Counted from the stretch's first letter, positions 12,640 through 25,385 are shown. The stretch is 64,000 nucleotides of DNA from Pristionchus mayeri (GCA_036245805.1 BTRK01000002.1:39724661-39788660); one strand, 5' to 3'. Made by a program: numbers and translations. The notes: generated by a model from the sequence alone, not told the origin.

Positions 12640-14960
12640 AAAGAAACATACACTACAACACGCTCGGGCTCATAGACACGTTCGGATATGTCTTGATCGA
12701 GAATCTTCGGACGCTGGATTGCCAATTTATCCTTGAATCTAATAGTATAATGTGTACAAGTATCAGCACAAACACATACTCGGACCATAGTTGCCCACGC
12801 CGGCGGCGACCCCCATGACCCCCTATTCATGGATGCGCACTACTCCCCTCAAATAGAGGGGAGTAGTGCGCATCCATGAATAGGGGGTCATGGTCAAAAA
12901 TCGGTTGGTAGGTCAATGGTAGGTCAAGACTAGGTACCGTACCCAATCGATAGTACAGTACTCACAGATACCGTATACCTCTACAGTAACCCACGAATAT
13001 CGCAAACTAACTTTATTTTTAAAAAGTCCTGGTACCGTGCCCAATCGATTATACAGTACCCAAGTAACTACCGTAACCCAGTTCCTTGGGTCAGATCCAG
13101 TTCCGTGGGTCAAACATTTTTCTAAAAAATTTATGAATTTTTCTAAAAATCCCAAATCAATCACAAAATGATTATACAATCATTAGAGATACGGAAGTAT
13201 AATTTAAAATAATTGTTTGCTCGATTTTGGATTTTTAGAAAAATGTTTGACCCACGGAACTGGATCTGACCCAAGGAACTGGTTACGGTAGTTACTTGGG
13301 TACTGTATAATCGATTGGGCACGGTACCAGGACTTTTTAAAAATAAAGTTAGTTTGCGATAATCGTGGGTTACGGTAGTGGTATGCGGTATCTGGGGGTA
13401 CTGTACTATCGATTGGGTACGGTACCTAGTCTTGATCTACCATTGACCTACCAACCGATTTTTGACCATGACGCCCTATTCATGGATGCGCACTACTCCC
13501 CTCTATTTGAGGGGAGTAGTGCGCATCCATGAATAGGGGGTCATGGTCTGAAAACACCTCGCCGCCAGTGTTGGGCAACTATGACTCAGACACTTGTTTG
13601 TCATAATATTCTGGTATAATTTCCATTACTTCATCGTGCAACATCGATGACTGTAATTTTTTGTTCATTACATTATCACATGTTTATAAGGGTCGGGTAA
13701 TTCCATGTTAGTTGTAGCAGGTAGTTTGTTCTTCAGAATATAATTCGCGACTAACATGTACATATTTTTTTCACGATATGTGCGCATTCTCCGATACCCC
13801 GTGAAAAACGCAAATATGCATACCAAACCCAATTATTTGATGTTGTTACGTTTTTCTACTTTGTCTCACATATTCCTTCGGGAACTGCGCAACCTCCAAG
13901 TAGTAGTCATTGACTATCCGTGTTTTTACAGTGATCTCCCCATTTTGAACGCCTGCGATCTCAATCACAGAGCTTCTGAAACGAATATTGATTATAATCG
14001 ACGAATTAGAGCGTTACTCGCTGAGCAGCAGCGGCGTCAGAAGTACAACCATGTTCGTATCAAGAACATAAATGTGATCGCCATAGCTCGAAAAGTACAT
14101 GATGGAGAAGAGTCTTGGTTGCATATTGTCAGATGATTTGGAACCTGAAAACAAGTTTTAAAAATGCTTGAAATATCTCACAACAACCGTTACAACGATG
14201 ATGTGATCGCTTAGTTTGGCAACGGTCGGATGAGGCATTTCTGGTTTTATATTCTTAAAAAAAATTGCCTTCTCTCTGCAATATTTCAATACATCATCAC
14301 TTATCAATGGTTTCCCTGCTCACTCGTATCCTCACCTGGGAACACCTCTAAGCGCCAAATTCTTAAATTGTTTAGAGCAAACATCGATCAGAACTGCCTC
14401 TTCGTACGGGTCGTCCCACAGTCGGTACACATACACCCTTCGATCTGTCCGTCTACTGCACAATCCGTGCCCATGAAATTTCTCGCCCTGCAAGCGCTAT
14501 TTTTAATCGTAAGTTAAACTATATAGTATTTCTTACGTCAATCCTGTCCCGCAGACACGAAATAGTAATTCCATCGGACTCGGCGAATCTTGCAGCATAG
14601 ATCTTTAGTTGACATATCAAATCATGTATATCAAGTTTAGCACGCTCACTTTCCAATGTGTCGCGAAGTAGAACGCATCTCCGTGAGCAGAATCATTGCT
14701 TGTATAATCCGCGGGGAGATTCGCGTGAATTACCTTTCCTCTGTGAATGCATTAATATTATGATGCCAGGGAGTGCTACTCACTTCCATTTCACGTACAA
14801 TGTCGAGGGATAACGACGTACGTAGTAAAATATTGTTCCTGAAATAGGCTCATTACACAATTGTGCGCCTCTCGCAATCACATGTATTACTGGAGTGAAA
14901 AAAAACGAAACATGACATTTGTGTCACAAAATATTTTGTTGGCGTTTGCGAGTTTGCCAT
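12640..14960 (-). pseudogene. N-module gene H, directly upstream of kinase A
   Basis: Minus-strand exons match the family. Likely start at 14960 (MANSQTPTKYFVTQ), then TIFYYVRRYPSTLYVKWK, LPADYTSNDSAHGDAFYF, AESDGITISCLRDRID, FHGHGLCSRRTDRRVYVYRL then LIDVCSKQF, KLSDHIIVV, a split HIYVLDTNMVVLL exon, and AGVQNGEITVKTRIV ending AQFPKEY. Two further exons follow (MLHDEVMEIIPEYYDKQVSE; AIQRPKILDQDISERVYEPE). The VLDT exon needs a 1-nt shift after DSSPS (near 14082), so the gene is probably broken. A MITE sits exactly at a 5' splice site (12786-13583). The end lies within about 50 bases of kinase A's start. H could therefore be a separate gene, the first cistron of a nematode-type operon, or the front half of a double-module kinase gene. 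Confidence 0.6.
12786..13583. mobile_element. hAT-like MITE with nested palindromes
   Basis: Ends are CATAGTTGCCCAC and its complement GTGTTGGGCAACTATG. Flanks ACTCGGAC and ACTCAGAC are 8-bp direct repeats with one mismatch, as expected for a hAT-type insertion. The inside is a long inverted repeat around 13190, with a shorter perfect palindrome (GCGCACTACTCCCCTC and complement) in each arm. A 134-bp relative with the same ends is at 36771-36904. It sits at an exon-intron junction of gene H. Confidence 0.8.
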
Positions 14961-15478
14961 CGATCTAGGATGGATGTTATCAATTCACGACTCGTTAAGG
15001 CAGACCTTGAACGCATGCAACGCTCTACTCCGCCTTCATTCTAACCCGTTGAAGATAGCGCGCAGACTCTCGCCAGACGCGGGCTCGCGCACCGCTTGCG
15101 AAACTAGGACTTCTCCCTCTCTTTAGCGACGCGATTTCGCCGTTAAACAAATCTCCCACTGAAAAATAAAACAAATGTTGGTGGCTTGAAAAAATCGTGA
15201 GCCCGGGAATCAGCCATGCATCGCGTGCCCTTCAAGTCTGTGGCTTCATGGTCATAAGGAGCTGTGAAGTCGACAATTGAGTCAAGTGGTTTCAGTTTTA
15301 GACTTTTTTAGACCAGTTAGATTCTCATAAAAAATAACAGAAGAATCCTTCTGAGATTCGAGATTAGCGTTCTAGAAACGATACCACGGAATCTTCATAT
15401 TACACCCTCTCTCACAGATCGGCCGATCTAGGGATTGTGTTAAATAAAGCAACGAAGGATTTATGAGCTCTATTTCAG
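14961..15478. other. Spacer upstream of gene H
   Basis: No gene seen. Around 15374-15440 lies a degenerate piece of the short palindrome family (GAAACGATACCACGGAATCTTC and a CCTCTCTC core) like the intact copy at 47699. Confidence 0.4.
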
Positions 15479-16281
15479 ATGTTGCAAGATATCTCAGAAT
15501 ACTCAACGCTCACCATGATTCGTTTGGTGAATCGAAGTGTGATCAGATATGGGCTCAATCCTCGTCTCTCTCAGTTGAATATTCTCAGTGCTCGTCATCT
15601 CTGCAATTGGACCTCCACTAAAACAATTACAATTATTTACGGAAATTACGAATGCCGCCTTTCAGGAAGTACAAAAATAATCACGAAAATAATATTATGA
15701 AAAAAAATTCACTGTTAGATTATGTATGTTTTAATGTTCTTTCGGAAAGTCTAACATTGAAAACGTGACAAGTTCGTCATCAAAACAATCGATAGGGATA
15801 TTTACGCTCAGAAATATGAGCCTCGCTCCCTCTTTCATCTTATCAGTGAGTGTAAACGAGTGTCATAAACAAAGCCAAAACAATGGCGAAAGTGACGACG
15901 AGAGTGATTTCGAAGGTACGTTTCGGTTGCAACAATTTCGGAGATTTGTAGCTCATTTACAAATACAATTGGCGTGTCCACGTACTAATCTCTCATACTT
16001 TGATTGAAATCACAATAGAAAAGTGTTTTTATGTACACTATATTCGTAGCCGAGCACACATGATTAATAGGAGAGAAGCAACACTTGTAAATTCAAGAAA
16101 ACAAATAAATGTTAAGTTATGCACAGATCCCGTACATGTATGGGAATGCGCAATTATTATCGTGAAGTTATTTCACGTTGTTGTGCTATATCGGCCTCAA
16201 AGCGTACATTTGAGCAACATAGTGACAACAGATTATGCAGTTCCTCCTCTTTCTAATAAAACAACTCAAATCACAAACTGA
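15479..16281 (+). other. Possible exons of an unrecognised + strand gene
   Basis: A TTTCAG acceptor precedes an ATG at 15479 (MLQDISEYSTLTMIRLVNRS). An acidic exon near 15845-15915 (NNGESDDESDFE) is followed by a good GTACGT donor, and an open frame runs 16000-16281. The acidic stretch recalls exon 2 of D2, but no N-module motif follows. No family is recognised and the exons could be remnants. Confidence 0.25.
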
Positions 16282-17386
16282 TCGTTAATGAATTTCCAAT
16301 GAGTGCGGATTTGAGCACATTATTTTATGTTCAGTACCATGTTAGTACACCTTTTTATCTAAGCTAGATACTGATGTGCGAGCATATCTTCACACTTCGG
16401 TCGATCCTGTGGATTTTTTTGAGTGAGCATCTTCACAAATTCGGCCTATAATTTGTGCAAACAACGACGGTATCAATTAACTCAATTAATATCAATTAAT
16501 TAGAATTAATTAGGTAAGAATTAATTAGGTATCAATTATTCAGCAACATACGGTTTCAAAATCAGTGATGTCCATACTTTGCCTTCCAGCGCGATAACCG
16601 TCGAACATCATTAATCCAAAAATATAGAATAAAACAATCATAAATATGAATGTATACCGGTCATTAAGAGGCATCCAAGTACATAATTCAGTGAGGATCA
16701 GTCCGAGGGTGAATACGTCAGATTTTTAACCATAAATCGGTACACGAGAAGCCTCAACTTTGAGTTTAGCAATAAAACAACTGTTAAAATACGGTAAACC
16801 TGCTCAGGACTGTTGTACATTGGTGTCCCGGCATTTGTTCGCATAGTTTCTCTGTTTTCATTTAACCATTTATGTAATGAATATTGGCATAGCTGAAATA
16901 CAATGCATGTTCATATTATTTGTTCATATTAACATCATGCAATACCTGCATTTTAATATAGAAAAAATCACAATCTGTTGTTACTGCATTCGCTTTCTGA
17001 AAAAAAAGTAAGTTTTTAGTACAATTTTTCCATACGCTCATTCGCATGACACAACATTGCGATGATATGTGCAATTAGGGTTCCATGCACAATACGTTCA
17101 CAGGTCCACTTTTTTTTCAAAGTGAGGGACCAGTAACTCACGTACAGTTCCTTTGATGGTCCAATTTTATCAAGAATGTCGGCGTCAGCTCGCATCTAGA
17201 TATCATGCTTTGCTTGTTCTCGCATATTCAAATGTTTACCTGCCATAACGCTGGAGGACTTTCGACCCATGTGAAGTAATATCGAACAATTCCACGGTGA
17301 TATAATTGCGCCAACGATTGAATTTCGTGCATTGGTGAATTTTCATCACTGAACTATAAATTCAAAGATGAATGTTTGCACATTAA

Positions 17387-18920
17387 GAGACCATCCACGA
17401 GAAAACGGGTCAATGGAGCAAGGGTCACGGATGGTCAAATTATGAATGATTCCCATACTTTTTCCTGAAGTGTCCATCCAAAGTTAGGGTGGCAGGCACC
17501 AATAGCTAAGGTTCTAAGTCGATTTTGAAAAAGCTACAGTAACCCTTCATTTTTGGGGTCGAAAAATTTGATATCTCAAATGTAAGAGATGTATACATTT
17601 TCTGATGTATTTTCACTCGAAGATAACGAATTTTAAGGTGAAAATGTCATACGGTTCGATATTAAAACGATAGAGCCAAAAAATCGATTTTGTTGGCCAA
17701 AAATAAATCGTTACATAGACAATTTGGTTGATGAAACGGGGAGTTGATTTTTACATTTTCTGATTCTACATGTCTTTTTGAGCATACTTGCAGAATTTTA
17801 AAAATGGCCCATTTCGACCAAATTGCAGCCCGAACTTGACGCTTTGGTGTAATTTAGCGAAAAAGTCTGAAATTGTTGAATGTAGATTCCGTTTACAGCT
17901 TTCAATAACCTTCAAATTTTGCACAAGAGTCAATCTGCACCACATAAACAAATTTCATAACAAAAATAGTCAAAATGAAAAAAATCCGATTTTCTCGCCT
18001 TTTTAGGTAATTTTTAGGGTCGAAAAAAATGATCTCTCAAAAGTCCGACATTTATATATTTTCCGGTGTATTTTAACTCGTAGAATACCAATTTTAAGGT
18101 TAAAACTGCAAAACTTGCGAATTAAAAAAAGTTTTGCTCGAAAAACTGTATTTTTTTCGCCCAAAATCGGCATATATCGTTACGAAAAAATATGAAGGTG
18201 GTGATGGGGAAACAGATTTTTCACATATTCATAATGTAAATGTCTTTTTAAGTTTATCTGAGTTTTTTCCAGAATTTTCAAAATGGCCCATCTTTACCAA
18301 ATATCGGTCTGAACATGACGCTATGACGAAATTTCGACTGAAGAAATCGAAATTTTAATATTTGTGTATTGTGCCAATTTTTGTATTGAAATATGTGTAT
18401 TTGCTTCAGAATGACTCAGATGCAAAATGTGAAGGTGATTGAAAGCTGTAAACGGAATCTATATTCAAAAATTTCAAGAATTTTTCGCGAAATTTCATCA
18501 AAGTGCCAAGTTCGGGCTGCAATTTGGTCGAAATATGTCATTTTTTTAAATTCTAAAAAAATGATGTATGCTCAAAAAGACATGTAGAATCAGAAAATGT
18601 GAAATTCAGCTCCCCGTTTAACGATATATCCCAATTTTGGCCGACAAAATCGATTTTTTGGCTCCGTATGACATTTTCACCTTAAAATTCGTTATCTTCG
18701 AGTGAAAATACATCAGAAAATGTATACATCTCTTACATTTGAGATATCAAATTTTTCGACCCCAAAATGAGGGGTTACTGTAGCTTTTTCAAAATCGGCT
18801 TAGAACCTTAGCTATTGGTGCCTGCCACCCTAACTTTGGATGGACACTTCAGGAAAAAGTATGGGAATCATTCATAATTTGACCATCCGTGACCCCTCCC
18901 CGTTTTCTCGTTGATGGCTC
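17387..18920. mobile_element. TTAA-flanked foldback element in kinase B
   Basis: Long inverted repeat. The left end GAGACCATCCACGAGAAAAC pairs with the right end GTTTTCTCGTTGATGGCTC, and both are bounded by TTAA (17383-17386 and 18921-18924). Arms match over several hundred bases around a centre near 18150. No transposase. The same terminal sequence ends the element at 47873-49294, which occupies the corresponding intron of kinase C. TTAA flanks suggest piggyBac-type mobilisation, although TTAA could instead belong to the inverted repeat. Confidence 0.8.
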
Positions 18921-20024
18921 TTAAAGTGTGTAGACAAATTTCATTTAATATTTGGCTTTTATGACTTCACATAAATGTAAACTTTACGAAAACCCACTTT
19001 GCGAAAACTCGTTTCACTGCGTATTTACACTTATCAATTTTGTGGACCACTTCGAATACTATTCCGAACCCGCCCACTCCGAGAATTTCCTCAATTTTGA
19101 AATCTTTAGTGAATCTGAAACATACTCTATTGCACGGACGTTTCACATTATGATCATACTTCGATGCGAATTCAGCCGATCCAAAAAGGGTGGAAGGTTC
19201 AGAAATTTGGTCCGATAGTAATGTTTGCGCGAACTGGATATAGTTAGGCTTGTTTTACGTAATGCACGAAAAGTAAACTCGCGTAATTGAGGGGCAGTTG
19301 CGCAGTCACTGATGACTTCTCATTGATCGCGTGCTCCCGAGTCATCAGGGTGATAATTCCATTATACACATTGACTATGGAATAGATAAAGAAGCTATCC
19401 CTTTACACGAGAATTTCGAGTTTAATTTTGAATAAGTCTAACTCAATTAGCAATGGCGGTAGAAACTCCATTACTTGAGTATCAAGAGTGAATACCGATG
19501 AACTGTCGGAAAAGTAGAAGAAAGGGGTAGTATCATCACTGAATCCCTCCCAGGCACCCCCAATGAGCTAAATGATTAGTGATCAAGTAAATTTAGTAAG
19601 GATGCAACAAACCTCTATAAGAATCACGTTTTCGGATTAATTTTTAATTTTTGGGCTGGTGTGTTCTTTTTCGTTGCATATATGGCCTTGCCTCTGTGAG
19701 AATATTACTTTCAATTTCAGTCAAGGAGTAGCTTACCTGTGAATGCCCAACAATTTGACATCTTCCATATCATCTTTCGATAAATCGACCCAAATCCTGC
19801 TGATATCATGGACTCGATGGACGTAAGTTTTGCCATCGAAGGTTTTCGAACAATATCCTCTCACAGGACTCTTTAACGAATCATATCTTAGGCAAACAGA
19901 AGGAACTTGCATCCGTTTCATTTCGAACGAATGACACATCGATATCACCATGTGATGTAAGAATCACTTTGTAAATCTTGAAAAGAGATTCGTTAGACAA
20001 TTGAGAATCAAATTAAAATCGCGA

Positions 20025-20105
20025 TGAAGTACACCATCTCTACACCATCTCTTTCCATACACCATCTCTTTCCGACTACATACACCATCTCTTTCCGACT
20101 TGAAA
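20025..20105. repeat. Tandem repeat in kinase B intron
   Basis: Several imperfect copies of TACACCATCTCTTTCC in a row inside an intron of gene B. Confidence 0.65.
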
Positions 20106-20460
20106 TATGCTGCATTTCCAATAGCAGAAACGCAGAACACGTTATCGTCTAGTAGTGCATCCCTCACTTGTCGCCCGCTTGAAAACTGTATGATTTTCAT
20201 TATTAATTGTATAACTCACGCTATTATTGTGTATAGTCTGTGAGGCGATAGATCCATCGGTGCGTAATAATAGAATGCGGTCGCTGTAACAACACTAATA
20301 TTTGAAAAAGGGTAAAGGCGCAGGGATTCGATAACTACGTTGGCGGTGTCCACATCCGAAAGGCATAATTCAACTTACAATTATTCGTCATGTAGATTTC
20401 AGTGTCGACTGGCAAAGGTTCCACGTGCACAAGTTCAAGTTCGACGGCTTCGTTTGTCAT

Positions 20461-21645
20461 GCTGCAATAATACAGTTACAACCAAAGAGCATTGTAAAAT
20501 GATCGGGGTGTTGTTGTGCATTTTGAAAAACACGGTCTTTGAACGCTTACAGTCAAACATGCAATACATCACGGCAATCGATATGTGTGATTGGCTCGCA
20601 TCGTGGGCGCCTAATCGCACAAGTTGCTCTTATCAATGAATACAAACAAACAGTAACTAGCGCAAATTACTGGTCGTTCTAATCGAGAAAAAATCTCTCG
20701 ACTGAGAAATAGATGAGAACAAAGGGGTATTGTGAAGAGTAAATTAATATGACTGATCCAGAAAGTCGAATGAGTTTCACAGCTATTATAATTACAAATT
20801 GAGAAACGATTGCTCTGTAAAATCATAGGATCGATGAAGCATAATCAAAATTTCCGAATCGCGTCGACCGCGCAAAAGGTCATACATGAGAGAGAAGGAG
20901 AATGGTTTCGTGAAAATTCTCACCGAGAAATCGTTCTTGGTGAGAACGATTAGAATTTTCTCATTTGAGGATCCCTAGTCAAAACGTTCATTTTCCGACC
21001 CCATTTTCGGAATTTTCTCCTCCTTTTCAAAATAAAGTTTGGAATCCCTAATTTATTATGCATGAGAAGGACTCACTGTACTTTACTAAGATACATCAAA
21101 AGTAAGTGAATCTGGCAAGGATCAAGAAGAATTAAGAAAAAAAAAATTCGATTTTGCATTAATTCGATTTTGTCATTTTTTCGTTTTTTTACGAATATTA
21201 ACCAATTTCTGAAACTCAATTGGCTATGATAATTTGTTTTAAATTAATTAGAATATGTTGCAACATTCTGAAGAGTCAAAATCTGTAAAAAGTTTCAAAA
21301 CACGTTGAAAAATTCGAGTTTCGTAGCACAGCCACGCAGCGTTTTAGAAGGCCGGGATAGTATCCAGTAAGCTTCTTGTCAACTACGAAGTCACAGGACA
21401 TCATCACAGGACAACTCATTTTTATCTCTTTATAGGACAGGGAATTTTTATAGGCAATTTTTATAGCATGCATTGAAAATGATGCGATCAATCCAAATTC
21501 CCTCTAATTCCCCATCTCAAGATCCGAAATCGAAGAACACTAGCTGGTCAGTATAACACAGCGTATACATAATAAATTTGAAATTAGGCTTCGGAGAAAA
21601 ATATTTTTAAAAATTGGCAACAAGACTTATTGGACACCCTATTAC
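20461..21645. other. Spacer between kinase B and segmental copy 1
   Basis: No gene recognised. A small inverted repeat (AAAATTCTCACCGAGAAATC and related) lies near 20920-20970. The last bases before the duplication boundary, ATTGGACACCCTATTA, resemble a mariner-type terminus. Confidence 0.4.
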
Positions 21646-21883
21646 ATACCTCTGGAATCCACAATAGTCCTGCCAAGCATAAGCTAGGGAACGAAGCAAT
21701 ATTCAGGTCTTCCGCAATTATCAAAGAGGACGCCCGAATACCATCCTCAATCATCTGCCTGAAGTGGTATGCTTTTTTTATTTATGTATCTATACTTAAA
21801 AATTCGTGCAAATTGTATTAATTCAATTGGGTGATTATATATGTCAGGACATAATTTTCCGGAAAAGTGCTCCGCTGTATATC

Positions 21884-22553
21884 ACGCGTCTTTTTTTTAT
21901 TTTTACGAAAAATTGTCCATTCTCACCAGGCATGGAAAAAATGGATAATTTTTTTTCTCGGATGCCTTCCAAATTACTTGTGAACGAACAAATGATGGTT
22001 TCAAATTATTTGATGCGAATTATTGGAAGACGGAAGCTGAAAGTCGATTTATATGCAACGTTGAAAACGAAAAAAATCGTTATGACATTTGTTTTTATGA
22101 CATTTTTGCACTTTTGGCGCCCATAAAAGCTTACCCCACTCCTACCGGGGCCAGACTTTAACTTTTCTACGCTAACCCGATCTCGTAGAATTCAAATCTG
22201 CAACGAAAAGAAAGGTGGGTTCCAAAGTAGGTAGGAATTATTTTCCTTTTTTTTCACATTTTTCAAATTTTCTACATGAAGATGTAGACCTAGCATTTCC
22301 TCGTTAACAAAAAAGTTTTTAGAAATAATTGTCCGCACATTATGAGCTCAACCTTGTAGCTCATCTGGGAGCGGACATATGACAGAGCCGGACCCGAAAC
22401 CTGAAAATGCCTGAAAGCCGGTTCTGTAAAAAACGGACAACGTCAAAAGTTTTCTGGTCCCCAATATATGTATTCAAAAATATCTTGAGGATACTGTTAA
22501 AAGTTGGGGCTCCTGGTTCCGCATGGTCATGCAATCTCTCAGAAGACATGTGA
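21884..22553. mobile_element. Unclassified insertion in fragment E intron
   Basis: Absent from the equivalent intron of kinase C (near 51696), where CCGCTGTATAT runs directly on to ACTTTATATCTTAATC. It includes a stretch near 22330-22430 (GAGCTCAACCTTGTAGCTCATCTGGGAGC split by differences) that resembles the arms of the foldback at 42428-44136. No coding capacity recognised. Confidence 0.6.
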
Positions 22554-22593
22554 TATCTTACTTTATATCTTAATCTTTGTATGGTATGACATA

Positions 22594-22645
22594 TATATAT
22601 TAGGTTGTTGCAAAAGTCTTGCGTTTTTTTGATATTTTGCATTCC
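22594..22645 (+). mobile_element. Mariner-like terminal remnant
   Basis: TTAGGTTGTTGCAAAAGTCT next to a TA-rich site is typical of one mariner terminus. A similar end (TTAGGTTGATGCAAAAGT) occurs near 36397. No transposase remains beside either. Confidence 0.45.
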
Positions 22646-23489
22646 GTCTTCCTTTTAGACTGATTAACTGATTAACTTCCGAATATTGATTACTAATGAG
22701 GCCTTGTATACTCTTTCATATGCGCACCCTATCGGCATTGCCCAATCGGGGAGGCGAGAACAGGACTAAGTTAAAGTTGTGAAAATTTATCCATCGAAAA
22801 CGACACATTTCAATATTATGTTTCCTCTGAAACATGAATGCTCAATTTCTGGTGGTTATATGAAGCTCCCATCTTTACCCTATACATACTTTTTCTGTTG
22901 ATAAATTAATAAATATCGGAAATTTCGGAGGGCCTACTAGTGTACAATAAATAACGTTTCATCGGAATCATTGACACAAACTACATCAATGTATTAAAAT
23001 TGGCGAAATTATTTATTCCGCCTTTTTCACAGTAAAACCATGATAGGGCCGGTGCATTTACTCTGAACATATGACCGGATTTGGACGAGCAAATCTGTGC
23101 GAATCTTGACCAGGCTAAATTCGTATCCTGGCTGACAAGCGTGGACCCAAACAAACGCCCGGATTGCGATCAAATTTTGAGGGACAACTTTCTCTCTGAC
23201 AGCAGCCTCGTTGACGGAGTATCGAAAATGAAGGTGATTTGATAAGATGAAATAAATGTGCTGAATGGGATAAAGTGATGCAAAAGTGTAACTAAAAGAT
23301 AAAGGTGCATCCCGTCTTCTAGAGCAGCTCGCGGGAGAACACTGCTAGGCCAGTGTCAATAAAGGCCAAATATATATCCAAAAAAGCTAAATAAATATCA
23401 AAAAAATCCGTGAATACAAGTAGATACTGGAGAAGAAACATACATTGCATATGATTTAACATACATTACATATGATTACAGATGAATAT

Positions 23490-23594
23490 AGTTCGAGTAA
23501 TGAAACCACGGTATCTTCATTCTAGACACTCTCTCGCCATTCGACCGGTCGAGAGAGTGTGTAAAATGAACGGTGACCCGAATTACGAACTCTG
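23490..23594. mobile_element. 105-bp palindromic MITE on a 3' splice site
   Basis: Terminal repeats ATAGTTCGAGTAA and TTACGAACTCTG surround an AGACACTCTCTCG...CGAGAGAGTGTGT core. CAGATGAAT is present on both sides (23481-23489 and 23595-23603) but only once in the paralogous site at 52847. The duplicated target contains the CAG acceptor plus the ATG of the RING exon. Same family as 47699-47807. Confidence 0.85.
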
Positions 23595-25142
23595 CAGATG
23601 AATACGTCCGGCCAAACAGCAGAGAATCCAGCATCTCAATCAGGGCCAACTTGCGTTATATGTCTTGATAATCTGGTAATTTGTTGCTACAATTAACAAT
23701 CAATGCCAGAAATATTCAGCCGAACATGGTATTCTTCGACTGTATGCATGTATCGGTGTGCGAAGAATGTTACAACACAGCTGCAGGCAACATCAATACG
23801 AAGATTTTCAAGTGCCCGAATTGTAGGCAAAGTATCAAGAAGGCTCAAAAAGTGTTCATGTAGTGATCTTAGAGATGTATTACCCTACGTTTATGTTTAG
23901 TAGTTGATAACATAACCGTCTTCAACTTATCTCGTCCCTGATTCCGTATAAATATGCACTGCAGACTTTAACTTGAAGATTCTCTCTTGTCAAAACATTT
24001 GCGCATAAGTTCAAGAAAATTAAATCAATCGAGACAATGATTCAAAAACAAACAATACTAATCATTCCGCCTAGTGCATTTATTATTTCAGGGGATATTT
24101 TAGAGCTGTAGAGCTTTACAATTAGTAGACATTTGCAATATGCATTAGTTCTAATCATCTGAATTGGGGCCGCGATGCATACTCCTGCTCCTTCCTCGAA
24201 TGGATTTTCTGACTATCGATGCGACTTCGAAGTTGCCCGCCCGAGCTTGCTCCAGTGCTGCCTAGAAATGGGGCATATTAGTGTGATAAATACGATATCG
24301 TCGACTGTCAGTGTTTCGTTGCTCCATTATCAAGCGAACATTTTACGTATTTTACTTTGTTATTTCATCATAGATATACAGTTATGTGATAATAATACGC
24401 TAAGCAACAATTGTATGTTCGAAATACCTCTCTGAATTTAAGAGCGGATTGCAATGTTTACCTGTTGCATCATTCGAGGAAGATAATTCAAAATCAAGAA
24501 CGCGAGACGTGAATTTGAGAGGAGAACGATCTGCAGACAGAGCTAAGAATGTAGAAGGAGGAGGAGGAGGTGGGGAGGCGTAGAGAGGGGGAGGTGGAGG
24601 AGGGGAAGGAGGAGGTGAAGTGGGATCGTTCGGAATCGGGGAAGGTGCCACTTCTTCAGTTGATGATTTGCCCGGCTTTGGCGTTGACACATGCAACTTA
24701 GTTGTTTTCCTTTTGCTTTCGGGGGAAAATGAGATTGTTTAACATACTGATGACAGTTCGGAGATGGATTTGGATGCTTGTGAAGGGGAGAAATGAGTTT
24801 CAGCTAGAGCCTGAGATTGGAATGCACCAATTAACTAAATCATATCACTAGGAATACCGGGTCACAATTCTTCTCGGAATGATCATGCTGCTTGATACCA
24901 GCCAGAAACGACTTGATATTGTTGGTTGTATCATCCTCCTTGGCAACAATATTGTTTTTTTTAAATGTATCTTACCTCATCCACAACTGCCTCACTGTCT
25001 TTGCGAGTCCGATTTTGCGCAAGTTCATACACGCGATTTCGTAGTTTCAATATTTCCTATAAACTTATATGCATGTAATATAAAGGGGGAAGCGCAACAT
25101 TAATTCACATGGACATCTACTGGCTGATTTGATATACATTAA

Positions 25143-25385
25143 AGGAGGCGTAAAAGCAAACGCGAGCCCGGTTGGAATATGTTTCACCTAGTGACGCATT
25201 CTCTTCAAGTCGCGTGCTATTTCGCCCCCTTCCTGAGATTTCCCTGATCTGGCTTCCAGCCAACTAACTAAGACTCTGTTCGGAATGGAGATATCAATGT
25301 GAAAATTTCGGAGCTTCTTATCGTTGAGGAGCTCTAGGCCGCGCATATGATAGCTTAAAAAATGAATTTTGAGTTTACTCATCCT
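25143..25385. mobile_element. TTAA-flanked MITE in gene F
   Basis: Bounded by TTAA at 25139-25142 and 25386-25389. The paralogous intron at 54840 has a single TTAA and no insert, which proves target duplication. Short inverted ends AGGAGGCGTAAA and TTTACTCATCCT. A second copy in opposite orientation lies at 35883-36113. Both can be translated as a similar 60-odd residue frame (HIDISIPNR and GEIARDLKR shared), which may be chance. Confidence 0.85.

Larger units (their letters stand above)
16359..20460 (-). pseudogene. N-module + PEK-like kinase, copy B (catalytic core deleted)
   Basis: Likely start ATG at 20460, one base after a TTGCAG acceptor (MTNEAVELELVHVEPLPVDT). N-module landmarks: LLDDNVFCVSAIGNAAYF, IYKVILTSHGDIDVSFVRN, YVHRVHDISRIWVDLSK, GIHR, RGKAIY, YNGIITLMTREH, ending AQLPLNY with a GC donor. 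Kinase motifs present: GVGGFGIV, KYAVKR, MHEIQSLAQL, IVRYYFTWVESPPALWQ, GTPMYNSPEQ, DVFTLGLILTEL, and a terminal DRPKCEDMLAHQYLA. Missing: after LCQYSLHKWLNENRE the reading jumps to TMRTNAGTP, so the HRD loop and DFG are deleted. There is an in-frame TAA at 16736-16738 (IYG*KSDVF), and the VILIE exon is out of frame after an A/T run. Hence inactive. A 1.5 kb palindrome occupies the intron between the lysine and helix-C exons. Confidence 0.75.
21707..23863 (+). pseudogene. 5'-truncated kinase C-lobe + RING, fragment E
   Basis: Three parts match kinase C exactly in order: the exon at 21707 (VFRNYQRGRPNTILNHLPEV), the exon near 23075-23236 (DQAKFVSWLTSVDPNKRPDC then SLVDGVSKMK), and two RING exons (CVICLDNL; PNMVFFDCMHVSVCEECYN ... 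KCPNCRQS) ending KKAQKVFM with TAG at 23861. Spacing C-x2-C, C-x-H-x3-C-x2-C, C-x2-C is a C3HC4 RING. The segmental duplication starts inside the preceding intron, so no promoter, N-module or kinase N-lobe comes with it. The RING exon begins with ATG after an acceptor, so a RING-only protein is conceivable. A MITE duplicated that acceptor (23490-23594). Confidence 0.75.

Noticed and set aside
13756..14136. 126-residue + strand frame
   Set aside because: The opposite strand carries clear N-module exons of gene H here, so this is an antisense shadow.
24400..24696. Proline-rich frame as a separate gene
   Set aside because: Position, strand and paralogy place it as the penultimate part of coiled-coil gene F.
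25143..25385. Small protein shared with 35883-36113
   Set aside because: Both are copies of one TTAA MITE; the shared frame is explained by common descent of the element.
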